Of a DNA stretch of 64,000 nucleotides, positions 16,899 to 26,800 are shown piece by piece. Under the pieces are notes generated by a model, which had not been told where the DNA came from, made no database searches, and was given only the letters and a program-made list of their open reading frames with translations. This DNA comes from DATLXU01 sp035575515. GTDB lineage: Bacteria > Acidobacteriota > Blastocatellia > UBA7656. The translations under genes were made by a program, and so were the position numbers. The number at the start of each line of letters is the position of its first letter. The first letter of the stretch is position 1. The stretch is taken from contig DATLXU010000106.1 in the NCBI GenBank assembly GCA_035575515.1, forward strand, positions 1 through 64,000, read 5' to 3'.

Positions 16899-18437
16899 AT
16901 GTCGAGTACAAGCACAACCGAAAACCCATTGCGAGAAGGCATTCGGCTTGAGCGCGCGGCTGACCCTTGCGTCGTCGTCATCTTCGGCGCGTCGGGCGAT
17001 CTGACGAAACGCAAGCTCGTGCCCGCGCTCTATCGCCTGACGCAGGAGCGACTCTTGCCCGCAGAATTCGCCATCATCGGCTTTGCGCGCACGCCGATGA
17101 GCCACGACGATTTCCGCGAGAAGATGAAAGACGCGGTGCTGACTTTCTCGGAAGCCAAGCGCGTGGACGAGGCCGTGTGGCAGAGCTTCGCGCAGGGAAT
17201 CTTTTACTTGTCGGGCGACATCAACGATGCGAGCTGTTACAAGCGGATGAGCCAGTTGCTCGACGAAATTGACAAAGAGCGCGGCACGGCTGGCAATCGC
17301 GTCTATTATCTTTCGACCTCGCCTAATCTTTACGGCGAAGCGATTCAGCAACTCGGCGCGGCGGGACTCGCCCGCCCGAAGCAGGGAAGCTGGGCGCGCA
17401 TCATCATCGAAAAACCGTTTGGCCGCGACCTCGCCAGCGCGCACGAACTCAACGAGCAGGTCGCAGCGGTCTTTGACGAAGAGCAGGTCTATCGCATTGA
17501 TCACTATCTCGGCAAAGAGACCGTGCAGAATCTATTGGTCTTTCGATTCGCGAACGGCATCTTCGAGCCGATATGGAATCGCCGGTACGTTGACCATGTT
17601 CAAATCACAAACGCCGAAGCAATCGGTGTTGAAGGCCGCGGCGGCTATTACGACACGGCTGGAGTGGTGCGCGACATGATTCAAAACCATGTCTTTCAGG
17701 TGATGTCGCTCGTGGCGATGGAGCCGCCGATTAATCTTTCCGCCAACGCTGTGCGCGACGAAAAAGTGAAAGCGCTTGAAGCTGTGCGAATGATCCCGCG
17801 CGACCGCGTTGATGAATTTGTCGTGCGCGGCCAGTACGGGCGAGGCTCGGTCGCAGGCAAAGAGGTCGAGGGTTATCGCGAAGAGAAGGGCGTGAATCCT
17901 GAATCGCAAACGGAAACTTACGCGGCGTTGAAATTGTATCTCGACAACTGGCGCTGGGCCGACGTGCCTTTTTACATCCGCTCCGGAAAGCGGCTGCCGA
18001 AGCGTGTCACAGAGATTGCGATTCAATTCAGGCAAGCGCCGCTTCAACTCTTCGGCAAAGTCGCAGGCCAGTTGGAGCCGAACGTGCTTATAGTTCGCAT
18101 TCAGCCTGACGAAGGGATAACCTTGAGAGTGGGGGCGAAGATACCGGGACAGGTGACGCGCATCCGCTGGGTGAACATGGATTTTCGTTATGGCGCATCG
18201 TTCGGCGTGTCGTCGCCCGAAGCATACGAGCGCCTGCTGCTTGATTGCATACTTGGCGATTCGACACTATACGCGCGGCGCGACATGACCGAGCGCGGAT
18301 GGGAAATCGTCATGCCGATACTCGAAGCGTGGCAGGATAAGAAAGCCACGTTCCCAAACTACGAAGCAGGCACGTGGGGACCCGCAGCAGCGGATGAGTT
18401 AATTGAAAGAGATGGACGACGATGGCGCAGGCCGTAA
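16899..18437 (+). CDS. zwf: glucose-6-phosphate 1-dehydrogenase
   Basis: Zwf commits glucose-6-phosphate to the oxidative pentose phosphate pathway and makes NADPH. The coenzyme loop is VIFGASGDLTKRKLVPALY, and the substrate motif RIDHYLGKETVQNLLVFRFA contains the catalytic histidine. IEKPFGRD and FYIRSGKRLPKR are further family blocks. Length (512) is typical. ATG 16899 follows a weak GGAATG context 11 bp after gnd. OpcA, the assembly factor, is the next gene. Confidence 0.97.
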   Translation: MSSTSTTENPLREGIRLERAADPCVVVIFGASGDLTKRKLVPALYRLTQERLLPAEFAIIGFARTPMSHDDFREKMKDAVLTFSEAKRVDEAVWQSFAQGIFYLSGDINDASCYKRMSQLLDEIDKERGTAGNRVYYLSTSPNLYGEAIQQLGAAGLARPKQGSWARIIIEKPFGRDLASAHELNEQVAAVFDEEQVYRIDHYLGKETVQNLLVFRFANGIFEPIWNRRYVDHVQITNAEAIGVEGRGGYYDTAGVVRDMIQNHVFQVMSLVAMEPPINLSANAVRDEKVKALEAVRMIPRDRVDEFVVRGQYGRGSVAGKEVEGYREEKGVNPESQTETYAALKLYLDNWRWADVPFYIRSGKRLPKRVTEIAIQFRQAPLQLFGKVAGQLEPNVLIVRIQPDEGITLRVGAKIPGQVTRIRWVNMDFRYGASFGVSSPEAYERLLLDCILGDSTLYARRDMTERGWEIVMPILEAWQDKKATFPNYEAGTWGPAAADELIERDGRRWRRP

Positions 18438-18439
18438 CG

Positions 18440-18476
18440 ATTTGAAATTTCAGATTTGAGATTTCAAACTTGAGAT
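18440..18476. repeat. short heptamer repeat (unit ATTTGAA/ATTTCAA)
   Basis: Five 7-bp words in a row (ATTTGAA, ATTTCAG, ATTTGAG, ATTTCAA, ACTTGAG) occupy the entire zwf-opcA gap. Words alternate between the two inverse forms, so the tract can fold on itself. No separate loop is present. Confidence 0.7.
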
Positions 18477-18482
18477 AAAAAC

Positions 18483-19619
18483 ATGGGCACGACCAACGAA
18501 CAATCAAGCGGATCGCAATCATCAACGATCAACGTTGCGGCAATCGAACGCGAGTTGACCTCGCTGTGGCAGCAGGCGTCGCGCGAAGAAGACAGCGGCG
18601 TTATTCGATCATCAATGCTCAACCTGATAGTTTACGCACCGGCTGGCTGTGATGTGAACAAGTTCGATAATACGATGATCGAGATAACCGCAGCACACCC
18701 GTGCCGCGCTATCGTAATGATGGTTGATCGCGAATCGAAAGAGTCGCAGCTCGCCGCGCAGGTGACTTCGCGTTGCACAATTCCGACCGCAAGCACGAAG
18801 CAGGTCTGCTGCGAGCAGGTCACGATTACGGCAAGCGGCGAGCTTATTGACGAAGCTCCGAGCGCGGTCGTGCCGCTTTTGATTTCAGACCTGCCCGTAT
18901 ATCTGTGGTGGCGCGCCGTGCCGCGCGTTACTGACAAGACATTATTCGGGCGGCTGGTTGACATCGCGGACCGAGTCATAATTGATTCGGCTGAGTTCAA
19001 CGATCCGCACGGCGATCTTGCAAGCATGGCCGCAGTGTTGCGCGAAAGCCCGCGATGGACCGCCTTCTCAGATTTGAACTGGGCGCGGCTCTCGACGTGG
19101 CGCGCGTTGATGGCGGGCTTCTACGACGTGAGCGATTATCGCCCGCTGCTTGACCATCTCAACAGCGTTCGCATCGAATACGCGCCGCCTTCGGCTACCA
19201 CTTCGACAATCTCAACCAGAGCATTGCTGCTCGGCGGCTGGCTTGCGAGCCGATTGGGATGGCGATTCGATAAAGCCAGTCGCGCAGATAAATCATCCGT
19301 TTTTGAATTCACAAAAGATGGCCGTGAGATTGCAATTGAGTTCGCGCCGACCGAGCGCAACATCGAGCCGGGCCACATCGCGCTCGTCACGTTCAAGAGC
19401 GCGGCTGACGAATCGGCCTTGTTTACGGTTCGCCGCAGCAGCGACGCCACGCGAATTGAAACCGCTGTCTCAAAAGGCGAGCAGCGGCGCGTCCAGCGCG
19501 TTCTAAGTTACGAATCCTTGAGCGAGAGCGAATTGATTGGCAAAGAGCTTGAGATACTCGGCCACGACCGCGTCTATGAACAGGCGGTGCTCGCGGCGGG
19601 CGAGTTTATTGCTGAATAG
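18483..19619 (+). CDS. opcA: glucose-6-phosphate dehydrogenase assembly protein OpcA
   Basis: OpcA is a partner of Zwf first described in cyanobacteria, where it aids oligomerisation and activity. The 378-residue sequence has the typical stretches NLIVYAPAGCDVN, HPCRAIVMM, CCEQVTI, LLISDLPVYLWWRA and DLNWARLSTWRALMAGFYD. There is no signal peptide. It ends the sugar-phosphate run; a heptamer hairpin follows immediately after the stop. Confidence 0.93.
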   Translation: MGTTNEQSSGSQSSTINVAAIERELTSLWQQASREEDSGVIRSSMLNLIVYAPAGCDVNKFDNTMIEITAAHPCRAIVMMVDRESKESQLAAQVTSRCTIPTASTKQVCCEQVTITASGELIDEAPSAVVPLLISDLPVYLWWRAVPRVTDKTLFGRLVDIADRVIIDSAEFNDPHGDLASMAAVLRESPRWTAFSDLNWARLSTWRALMAGFYDVSDYRPLLDHLNSVRIEYAPPSATTSTISTRALLLGGWLASRLGWRFDKASRADKSSVFEFTKDGREIAIEFAPTERNIEPGHIALVTFKSAADESALFTVRRSSDATRIETAVSKGEQRRVQRVLSYESLSESELIGKELEILGHDRVYEQAVLAAGEFIAE

Positions 19620-19620
19620 C

Positions 19621-19738
19621 AGGCAGTAGGCGGTAGGCAGTGCGCAGAACAGCGATGGCTTGAAAGCGGCTCCTGGAGCCGGATTCAAGCCATTCGCCAT
19701 TTGCTAACTGCCTACCGCCTACTGCATACTGCCTACTG
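19621..19738. repeat. heptamer-armed inverted repeat (unit AGGCAGT)
   Basis: Left arm 19621-19645 carries AGGCAGT, AGGCGGT, AGGCAGT. Right arm 19706-19738 carries the inverse words (AACTGCC, TACCGCC, TACTGCA, TACTGCC). The loop is about 60 bp. It fills the gap between opcA and the MscS-cNMP gene. Confidence 0.82.
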
Positions 19739-19745
19739 ATTTGTT

Positions 19746-21161
19746 ATGGAATTTCAGCTTCGTGTGATGAAAAAGGTATCGCTGCCCCTCGCGATAAGCC
19801 TCTTTCTACTGCTGGCTTATGGCGCGATAGAACTGTTCAAGCCCGACCTGATTAGCGAAACAGGCAGCCGCATTCTGCTCGCCGCCATGCTGATAGGTTT
19901 CAGCATAGTCGTGGTGCGAGCGGTCGGCTACGTGTTGTTTGACGTGATCTTTCTCAAGCGAAAGGGGCGCGAGGCTCCGGCGCTTTTGCGCGGATTGCTT
20001 TCAACCGTGCTCTACTCGATCTTCTTCGTGCTCATATTCAGGAACGTATTGAACCAAGGTCTTGGGTTAGAGTTCATCGCGACATCAACCGTGCTGACGG
20101 TCATCATCGGTCTCGCGTTGCAGGACACTTTGGGAAATTTCTTCGCGGGCCTTTCGCTCCACGTCGAGCAGCCCTTTCACATACTCGACGCGGTCCGCAT
20201 AGGCAATGAGCTTGGCAAAGTCGAATCAATAACGTGGCGCGCGACGACGCTTCGCACAAACAACAACAGCATAATCGTCTTCCCGAACAGCAAGGTCGCG
20301 CGCGAGGCGCTTGAAGTCTATCCCTACAATAATCTCAACCGCAGAGTGCTGCGTTTCCCGGCTCCGTATTCCGTGCCGCCGCAGAAGGTCATCAACCTGA
20401 TAAGAGAGGCTGTGCGCGCCGTGCCCAACGTCGCGCCCGAAAAAACGCCTATAGTTCGCATCGGAGACTTTTCGGATTCGAGCATCGTTTACGAGATTCT
20501 CTACTGGGTCAAAGATTATATGCTCATCCATGAGCTGGATGCGAAGATACGCGAGCATATATGGTACATCTACAACCGCAACGATATGTACATCCCCTTC
20601 CCCGTTCGCCATATCTTACAAGACCAGAAAGAGCAACCGGCGAAGTCTGAGGAGACGGACTACAGGGAAGCGATCGAGTCGGTTGATCTGTTTGAGCCGC
20701 TAACGTCACAGGAAAAAGAAGCCGTGGTGAAATCAATCGTGCGCTACATCTATGCGCCGGGCGAGGTGATAATCCGGCAGGGCGATCCCGGCGATTCGAT
20801 GTTCGTCATCAGTCGGGGTCGCGTCGAGGTGCGACTGCCCGCATCGAACGGTCATCTACAGCGCGTGGCCGTTCTTGAGGCAGGCAACTGCTTCGGCGAG
20901 ATGGCTCTGCTTACGGGCGAGCCGCGAAATGCCGACGTTTACGCGCTCGATGAGGTTGAGATTCTGGAAATCCGCAAAGGCATAATTAAGAAGTTGCTCG
21001 ACGAGAACAATGAATTGGCAGAGGCTTTCAGCCGCAAGATAGCTGAGCGCCAGGCGAAGCTCGATCAGTATTCACACGAAACGATTATAGAGCCTGAAAA
21101 GCAACGCCAAGCCGAGAAAAACATCCTGCGCCGGATTCAGCGGTTCTTCGGATTGAAGTGA
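19746..21161 (+). CDS. MscS-type channel with C-terminal cyclic-nucleotide-binding domain
   Basis: This is an inner-membrane ion channel of the MscS family fused to a cNMP-binding domain (471 residues). Hydrophobic helices lie at about 11-31, 43-70 and 82-103. The pore-lining helix and beta domain begin with LTVIIGLALQDTLGNFFAGL (118-137) and HVEQPFHILDAVRIG. The cNMP domain (about 315-440) keeps the phosphate-binding cassette FGEMALLTGEPRNADV (383-398) with the key Glu385 and Arg394. Related bacterial channels respond to cyclic nucleotide rather than tension, but this one is untested. It converges on an adenylate cyclase gene whose stop lies 42 bp away, so the signal is made next door. Confidence 0.9.
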   Translation: MEFQLRVMKKVSLPLAISLFLLLAYGAIELFKPDLISETGSRILLAAMLIGFSIVVVRAVGYVLFDVIFLKRKGREAPALLRGLLSTVLYSIFFVLIFRNVLNQGLGLEFIATSTVLTVIIGLALQDTLGNFFAGLSLHVEQPFHILDAVRIGNELGKVESITWRATTLRTNNNSIIVFPNSKVAREALEVYPYNNLNRRVLRFPAPYSVPPQKVINLIREAVRAVPNVAPEKTPIVRIGDFSDSSIVYEILYWVKDYMLIHELDAKIREHIWYIYNRNDMYIPFPVRHILQDQKEQPAKSEETDYREAIESVDLFEPLTSQEKEAVVKSIVRYIYAPGEVIIRQGDPGDSMFVISRGRVEVRLPASNGHLQRVAVLEAGNCFGEMALLTGEPRNADVYALDEVEILEIRKGIIKKLLDENNELAEAFSRKIAERQAKLDQYSHETIIEPEKQRQAEKNILRRIQRFFGLK

Positions 21162-21203
21162 TATGATTGCCGCGATGAATCTGGGCCACGCCAAGATTCA
21201 CAA

Positions 21204-22847
21204 TCAAAAAGCCGTGTTCCTGACATGCGTCCAGAGCACTTCGTAAATCTGCACTGGCTCTCTTTTGCCCTTGACCATTATCTCGTCGCACTGGCGCACG
21301 GGATAGCGGTCGCCTAACGCTTCATAGGTCGAGCGACTGATGATTATCTGCCCGGCCTGCGCCTGCTTCTCGAGCCGCGCCGCGAGGTTCACCGCGTCGC
21401 CTATCGCCGTATAATCTGTCCGCTCTTCCGAGCCAATATAGCCAACGGTCACCATCCCTGTGTTTATCCCAATGCCGATGGCTATCTCTGATAGCCCCAT
21501 CGCGCGCAAGCCTTCGTTGACCGCGCCCATCTTGCGTTGCATCGCTATGGCCGCGGCGACGGCATCTGCTGCTGCATTCTCGCTCTGATATGGCACGCCA
21601 AACAGCGCCATCATTCCGTCACCCATGTACTTGTCTAAAATTCCCTGATTATCGAACACAATCGGAGTCATCACCGAGAAGTATTCATTAAGTATCTTCA
21701 CGACCGTTTCGGGGCTGAGGCTTTCAGACATCGAGGTGAAATTGCGTATGTCTGAAAACAAAAGCGTCAGCATCGAATTCGTGCCGCCAAGATTCAGCGT
21801 GTTCGGGTTGGCCAGTATCTCATCAACAACGTGCGGCGGCATAAAGCGGCGGTACTTTGCGCGGGCAAGCTCTTCTCTTACGAGCAGCTTATGGCTTATC
21901 GCGTTGTCAATGGCTATTGACGTTTCGGCTGCGACGGCATTGAGCAATTCCAGATCGTCTTCGCGCAGTATCTTGGTCGCCTCGCGGCTGTCAACGTAAA
22001 TGGCTCCAAGCACGTCCGTCTTTCCGAGAAGCGGCGCGCACATCACGGAGCGGATGTTTTGCAGGATGATTGATTGCGCTTTCACGAACCGTTCATCCGA
22101 CGCCGTGTCGAACGAAAGCAGCGACACCCGCTCTTCGAGCACGCGATCAACTACCGTTTTGCTGAGCGTTATCTCTTCGCCGGACTGCGCCGCGCTCGCG
22201 TTGCGAAACTCTGCGGCTACGGTCTTAAGCTCACCAGCTTCATCTTTCAGCAAGACGAAGAATCGCTCCGCATGGGTCAGGCGAAAGACCATCTCGCTCA
22301 CTTTCTTGAAGATGGCGTCCTGATCGAAGTCAGACCCTAGCATTCGGTTCAACTCGTAAATGCGGCTGAGCGTTTCAGCCTTCTTCGTTAGAACCTCTAT
22401 GTAATTGATGACGGATTGCTGATCGGCGGCTGATGTTGAAATTGATGATCTATCAATCTTGGGAATTTCGGCAGATACATCGCCCGGTTTTTTGAGCACG
22501 ACTGTTCCGCCTACAGGCTGGTTCAGATCGTATTTGATCGAGACCTGCGCTTCCTGCTCTTTCAGTTGGAGCGTGTAGCGGCTGATGGTGATGGTGTCGC
22601 CGCTTGCGAGCGCGCGTTCCTTGACGCGCTTGCCGTCAATGTATGTGCCGTTTGCGCTGTTGAGATCAACGATTAAATACGAATCGCGAACGCGCCTGAT
22701 CTGCGCGTGCTCGCGCGAGACCTGCGCATCATCAAGCACAATATCGTTGCGGTCGGCGGCCCGCCCTATGCGCGTCAACTCGTTCTTCAATTCGTATTCA
22801 CGAGTGTTCCCACTGTATGAGTCTCTGACGATCAGTTTCACAGGCAT
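21204..22847 (-). CDS. adenylate cyclase, FHA-GAF-class III catalytic domain
   Basis: The 547-residue soluble protein makes a cyclic nucleotide, most likely cAMP. Domains: FHA 5-95 with intact phosphothreonine-binding residues (IGRA, VSREHA, NSANGTYIDG); GAF about 150-320; class III cyclase 355-540. The catalytic residues are present: metal aspartates Asp366 (LFSDIRNF) and Asp410 (YMGDG), adenine-specifying Lys406 and Asp478 (ERTDYTAIGD), and the transition-state Asn487 and Arg491. The Lys/Asp pair predicts ATP over GTP. The GAF and FHA parts suggest control by a small ligand and by a phosphorylated partner. A predicted phosphodiesterase gene lies just upstream in the same direction. Confidence 0.93.
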   Translation of the reverse strand: MPVKLIVRDSYSGNTREYELKNELTRIGRAADRNDIVLDDAQVSREHAQIRRVRDSYLIVDLNSANGTYIDGKRVKERALASGDTITISRYTLQLKEQEAQVSIKYDLNQPVGGTVVLKKPGDVSAEIPKIDRSSISTSAADQQSVINYIEVLTKKAETLSRIYELNRMLGSDFDQDAIFKKVSEMVFRLTHAERFFVLLKDEAGELKTVAAEFRNASAAQSGEEITLSKTVVDRVLEERVSLLSFDTASDERFVKAQSIILQNIRSVMCAPLLGKTDVLGAIYVDSREATKILREDDLELLNAVAAETSIAIDNAISHKLLVREELARAKYRRFMPPHVVDEILANPNTLNLGGTNSMLTLLFSDIRNFTSMSESLSPETVVKILNEYFSVMTPIVFDNQGILDKYMGDGMMALFGVPYQSENAAADAVAAAIAMQRKMGAVNEGLRAMGLSEIAIGIGINTGMVTVGYIGSEERTDYTAIGDAVNLAARLEKQAQAGQIIISRSTYEALGDRYPVRQCDEIMVKGKREPVQIYEVLWTHVRNTAF

Positions 22848-22879
22848 ACTTCTATAATTACTCCACCCACTTGAAAGTG

Positions 22880-22890
22880 ATGATTATCAT
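22880..22890. promoter_or_regulatory. palindrome ATGATTATCAT upstream of the cyclase gene
   Basis: An 11-bp perfect palindrome lies 33 bp before the cyclase ATG. It equals the centre of the Fur-box consensus, but the outer four bases on each side do not fit well. It also neighbours a degenerate inverted repeat (22888-22940), so a repeat-derived origin is possible. Confidence 0.3.
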
Positions 22891-22944
22891 TTGTCTCAGT
22901 CATCCATCCCTTGCTTTTCTAAGCAAATGACTAAGGACAAGGGG

Positions 22945-23715
22945 CTACCACTCATAGACCCGGTTGATTTCGCCGATTGAAATCGCCGGGTTATTCAACT
23001 CGCTTAGCTGGCGTATCACATCGTCGCGGTTCATGGGCTTGATGTGCACCGCATAAACCTCGACCTCGCGATTCAGCTTCTTCAATTCTCCCACGAGCAA
23101 TTCAGGCGTCAGGTGCTTCGACGCTGCGGCCAATTCGCCAAGCTCGTTCGGGAACGAAACGTCAACGAAGACCGCTTTCAGATGCTCTATACGGCGGGCT
23201 GCTTCCCAAATCTCGTCTGTCGTGTAGGTGTCTGACGTAAAGGCTACGGCTGCGCTGTCATGCTCGACTATCACCCCGATGGTCGGAACTATGTGATTGA
23301 CAGGAATCGCCGTAACATTCATTCCGGCGATGTTCACAGTCTCGTGCGGTTCAAGGATTTGAAACCTGATCGTCGGCTCAGCCTTGCCCGTCAGGGTGAT
23401 CTTTTCAAAGTTGGGCCAAATGTGATTGTTGAAGACAAAGGTCCTTAGCGCGGAGATCACTTCTTCGATGCCGTAGATGACGATTGGCTCGTTGAGCACC
23501 GTGAAGGCTTCAGCGATATAGATTGGAAGCGAAGCGGTGTGATCGCTGTGCGCGTGGGTGACGACGATGTGCCCCACGCGGCCTATCTCTTCGGGCGTGA
23601 GCGCAAAGCCAATGCTTCCGCCGTCAATCGCGATGCGGTCGTTCACCAGAAAGGTGGTCAATGATTGATACTGCGAGTCCCGCCCGGCGGCGCTCGGCAA
23701 TAATCTAATTCTCAC
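22945..23715 (-). CDS. class-II-type 3',5'-cyclic nucleotide phosphodiesterase (metallo-beta-lactamase fold)
   Basis: The enzyme probably hydrolyses cAMP or cGMP. The 256-residue MBL-fold protein has the two-metal motif THAHSDHTASLP, close to the HxHxDH of class II phosphodiesterases (yeast Pde1, CpdP), and the family segment VFNNHIWPNF. A further metal Asp lies in AFTSDTY and a His in YAVHIKPM. There is no signal peptide. Start is GTG 23715, seven bases after AGGAGA. It lies between the cyclase and the FHA-cytochrome gene, all in one direction, so synthesis and removal of the signal are encoded next to each other. Generic MBL hydrolase is the alternative. Confidence 0.85.
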   Translation of the reverse strand: MRIRLLPSAAGRDSQYQSLTTFLVNDRIAIDGGSIGFALTPEEIGRVGHIVVTHAHSDHTASLPIYIAEAFTVLNEPIVIYGIEEVISALRTFVFNNHIWPNFEKITLTGKAEPTIRFQILEPHETVNIAGMNVTAIPVNHIVPTIGVIVEHDSAAVAFTSDTYTTDEIWEAARRIEHLKAVFVDVSFPNELGELAAASKHLTPELLVGELKKLNREVEVYAVHIKPMNRDDVIRQLSELNNPAISIGEINRVYEW

Positions 23716-23817
23716 GCGCTGTTCTCCTGACTGTTACAGCCTATCGCTGCCATACTATAACAAATGATATATGTCAGATGGCCATAAAACCGCGTTCTCC
23801 TAACATTATCGCATGAT

Positions 23818-26800
23818 TCATCCTTCGCCGATTTTCACGCCGATGCTCTCTAAAAACTTCGTCGGTTTTTCGCCGCCGATCATCGCAAAGACGTAGTCGT
23901 TCGGGATGCGCGCGCGCTCTTCTTTCGACCGCACGTCCATAAGTATGACTTCGTTCGGCGTGATTTCTTTGATCTCGGTTCGGAAATAAACCTTGATCTT
24001 GCCCGCGTCAATGCAGTCGTAAACGTTCATCTTGTTGCCGAGCTTCAGGTCACCCTTAAAATCGCTGCGGATGACGAGCGTCACTTCATTCGTGCGGGTG
24101 AAGGTGAATGAATCGCCTTCGCGCTTGAATCCCGTCAGGTCGACTGCCGCTTCGATTGCCGAGTTGCCCGCGCCCACGACGATGCACTTCTTGCCGACGA
24201 AATCATCAGGGTCCGAGAGCTTGTATTTCACCTTTGGATCATCAAACGGCGGCTGCGTCTTCACCGGAAGCGGCGTGCCGCATTGCTTGCAGAAGCGCGT
24301 CGTCGGCTGGCTCTGAGTCCCGCAACGCGGGCAGTGCTTCGCCACAGCAGGCTCAGGCTGCACGCGAATCTTCAAATCCTCGCCCGGAACCCTGAGCAGC
24401 ATCGGCGCGCCGCGATTACCTATTGCGAGTATCACCTTGCGCGCGGTGTACTCGGCCTGCTCTTTTGTCTTGCCCTTTTCGGTCTGAATGCGGAAGCAAC
24501 CGTTTTCGCGCTTTATCGCCGCGCACCGTTCTTCTTCGTTGACCGTGACGCCGCGACTCTTCATCGTCAGCATCCACGATTGAATCATTGTTTCTTTCTT
24601 GTCGCCCACGCCCGGAAGCGGGATGCCGCCTTTCGCTTCAACAGTGTCCGGCTTGAAGAAGACGTACTTGCCCGCAGGATAATTTGCGATTGTGCTGACG
24701 AGCTTATCCTGCTCAATCGCGATGTAGCGCAGGCCCAACTGCTTCGCTATGACGGCAGCCGACAATCCCGCAGGCCCTACGCCTATGATGGCAACATCAT
24801 ATTCGGCTTTCGAGTTAGAGCCTTCGCTGCGCAGGTCTTCGATGATGTAATCCATCACCTGCCCGCCTTCGTTAATCGCGTTCTTGATAAGCGGCACTCC
24901 CGACACGTCGCCTATCAGGTATATGCCTTCGACGTTCGTCTTGAATCGCTTGTCGCGCACGGGAACCTTGCGCGCGGGAATCTTTTTGTTTGTGTTGATG
25001 ACGATGCAGGCTTTTGGACTGGTAGGGCATTCAACGGTGCAGCCCGTGTCTTCCATGCACTGGTCGGGCGCGATCGGAGTCGAGATGCCGTTGACTATCG
25101 CAAGCACGTCGTGCGGGCACGCCTCGACGCAGGCGTGACAGCCTATGCAAAGCACAGGATCAATCACCGGACGCGGATATGGAGGCGCTTCGGCTATCAG
25201 CTTATCGAGATCGAGCGAGCCGGTGATGACGTACTCAGTCGTCGGCTTAACTTTGGCGCTCGCCGCTTTCAAATACTTTCTTCGCCGCGCTGTTCCGACC
25301 GCCATCACCGCAAGCCCAACAAACGGCAACGCTGCGGCCAGCCCTACCCACCCGTACCAGGGAACAGCGCCGACGCTCGATATTGATTTCGGATCGAGCA
25401 GGTCTTTATTCTGCCTGAGCACCTCGGCCGCGCCGCTCGCTGGAAAGAGATTTGCGCTGGCGGTCGCAAATCTGGCGGTCTCGCCCGACGGCGGCGCGTT
25501 GCGCGTGTCGAGCAATGTTTTGAGATCCTTGTTCTCTGCGGTTGCGGCGGCCACTGCTTGCGCGAGGTCCTGCGGCTGTCCGTGCTGCAGGTGGCAGGTG
25601 TTGCAATTGGCTTGTAGCCCCTGCGTGCCAGCAAGGTCAGTCGTCACGCCGTGACACTTGGCGCACTCGGCGCGCGGCGAGTTGCGCCAGTCGGCGTCGC
25701 CCGACCTTCCCTTCGTGTGACAATCGCCGCAGCTTATGCGGCCATTCAATCGGTCTTTGTCGTGAACTGCGTGGAACTGGTCTTTCGGCTCGTAGGTGGC
25801 CCACCTGTCAGGCCAGCCTTTTCGCTTGATGTAATCCGAAGTGAGCTTCCAGGTCCACTTGCCGTTCTCAACCGGATAACCAACCGTTCCGCCATGCGGA
25901 ATTGGAAGAAGGCTTCCCGCGCGCTCGCCCGTTTTGATTTTATAAACGCCGTTGTGACAATTCGAGCAGAGGTTGTAGCTCACAAGCCCCGCGCGAATGT
26001 CCGCGCCCTGATGCTCAGTGTGGCAGCTTGAACAGACAATGCCCTCGCGCTCGTGCGAAGCATATATCGTAGGCACAAAAGAGATGCGCTGCTTCTCGGT
26101 CGGCTTCGTCACATGGCAGGAGATGCACTTATCCTGCATGCCTTGCGTCACGCCGTGACAGTTCGAGCACGAAGCGGAATTCGACTGGTTTGCGATGTTG
26201 CGCGTGAGCAATGAATCGGATTGAAAGACGCCCGCGTGCGCGCTTGAGATAGGGCCGGGCGAGTAGGCGCTCTCATAAATGAGATACGCGGCGACCGATC
26301 CGAGCGCGACTATAACAGCGCCGATCCAGAAATAAGATTTGCGCCACACGCGGCGCAGATCGAGCGTGGGCCGCCAGTTGAACTGCGCCTTGCCGAATTT
26401 ACGCTCGCCGCGCGGATGAAGCGGCGTGCGCGCGGCTATCTTACCTGCTTCGCGCTTTCGGTTCTTCCAGAAGATTTCAAGCGCCTGCTCGTCCGGCTCC
26501 GACAGCACGCCGCTCAAAACGCCTGTGCCCTGAAGGCGACTTGAACCGCCCGGCGTGATGGTCTGCGTGCCGGGCAGCGGCGGCTTCCGCATCATCACGG
26601 TCGCAATGTCTTCTTCGCTCGTGCCCGCTACAGGCATGGTCACAGCGCCTTCGACCGCCTGCACCTGAAGCTGACGTTCGACGATTATCGCGAGCGAATC
26701 GAAAGCGTAATGCACTACGAGCACGAACGGGCCGATTTGAATCACGTCGCCGTCGGCGAGCGGAGTCTTTTCAACCAATTCATTGTTGAGATAAGTGCCG

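Noticed and set aside
19621..19738. CRISPR array
   Set aside because: Units are 7 bp with no spacers, arms are inverted rather than direct, and no cas genes are present.
25119..25157. CIGCH in the FHA-cytochrome fusion as an eighth heme site
   Set aside because: It is part of CIGCHACVEACP, a ferredoxin cluster, and lies on the cytoplasmic side after the second helix.
24283..25386. Long plus-strand open frame (367 codons) opposite the FHA-cytochrome gene
   Set aside because: It mirrors a clear coding sequence with domain motifs on the other strand; composition is Arg/His/Ala-rich as expected for antisense of such a gene, with no ribosome site or family feature. The same holds for long antisense frames at 30352, 33407, 34637 and 38196.
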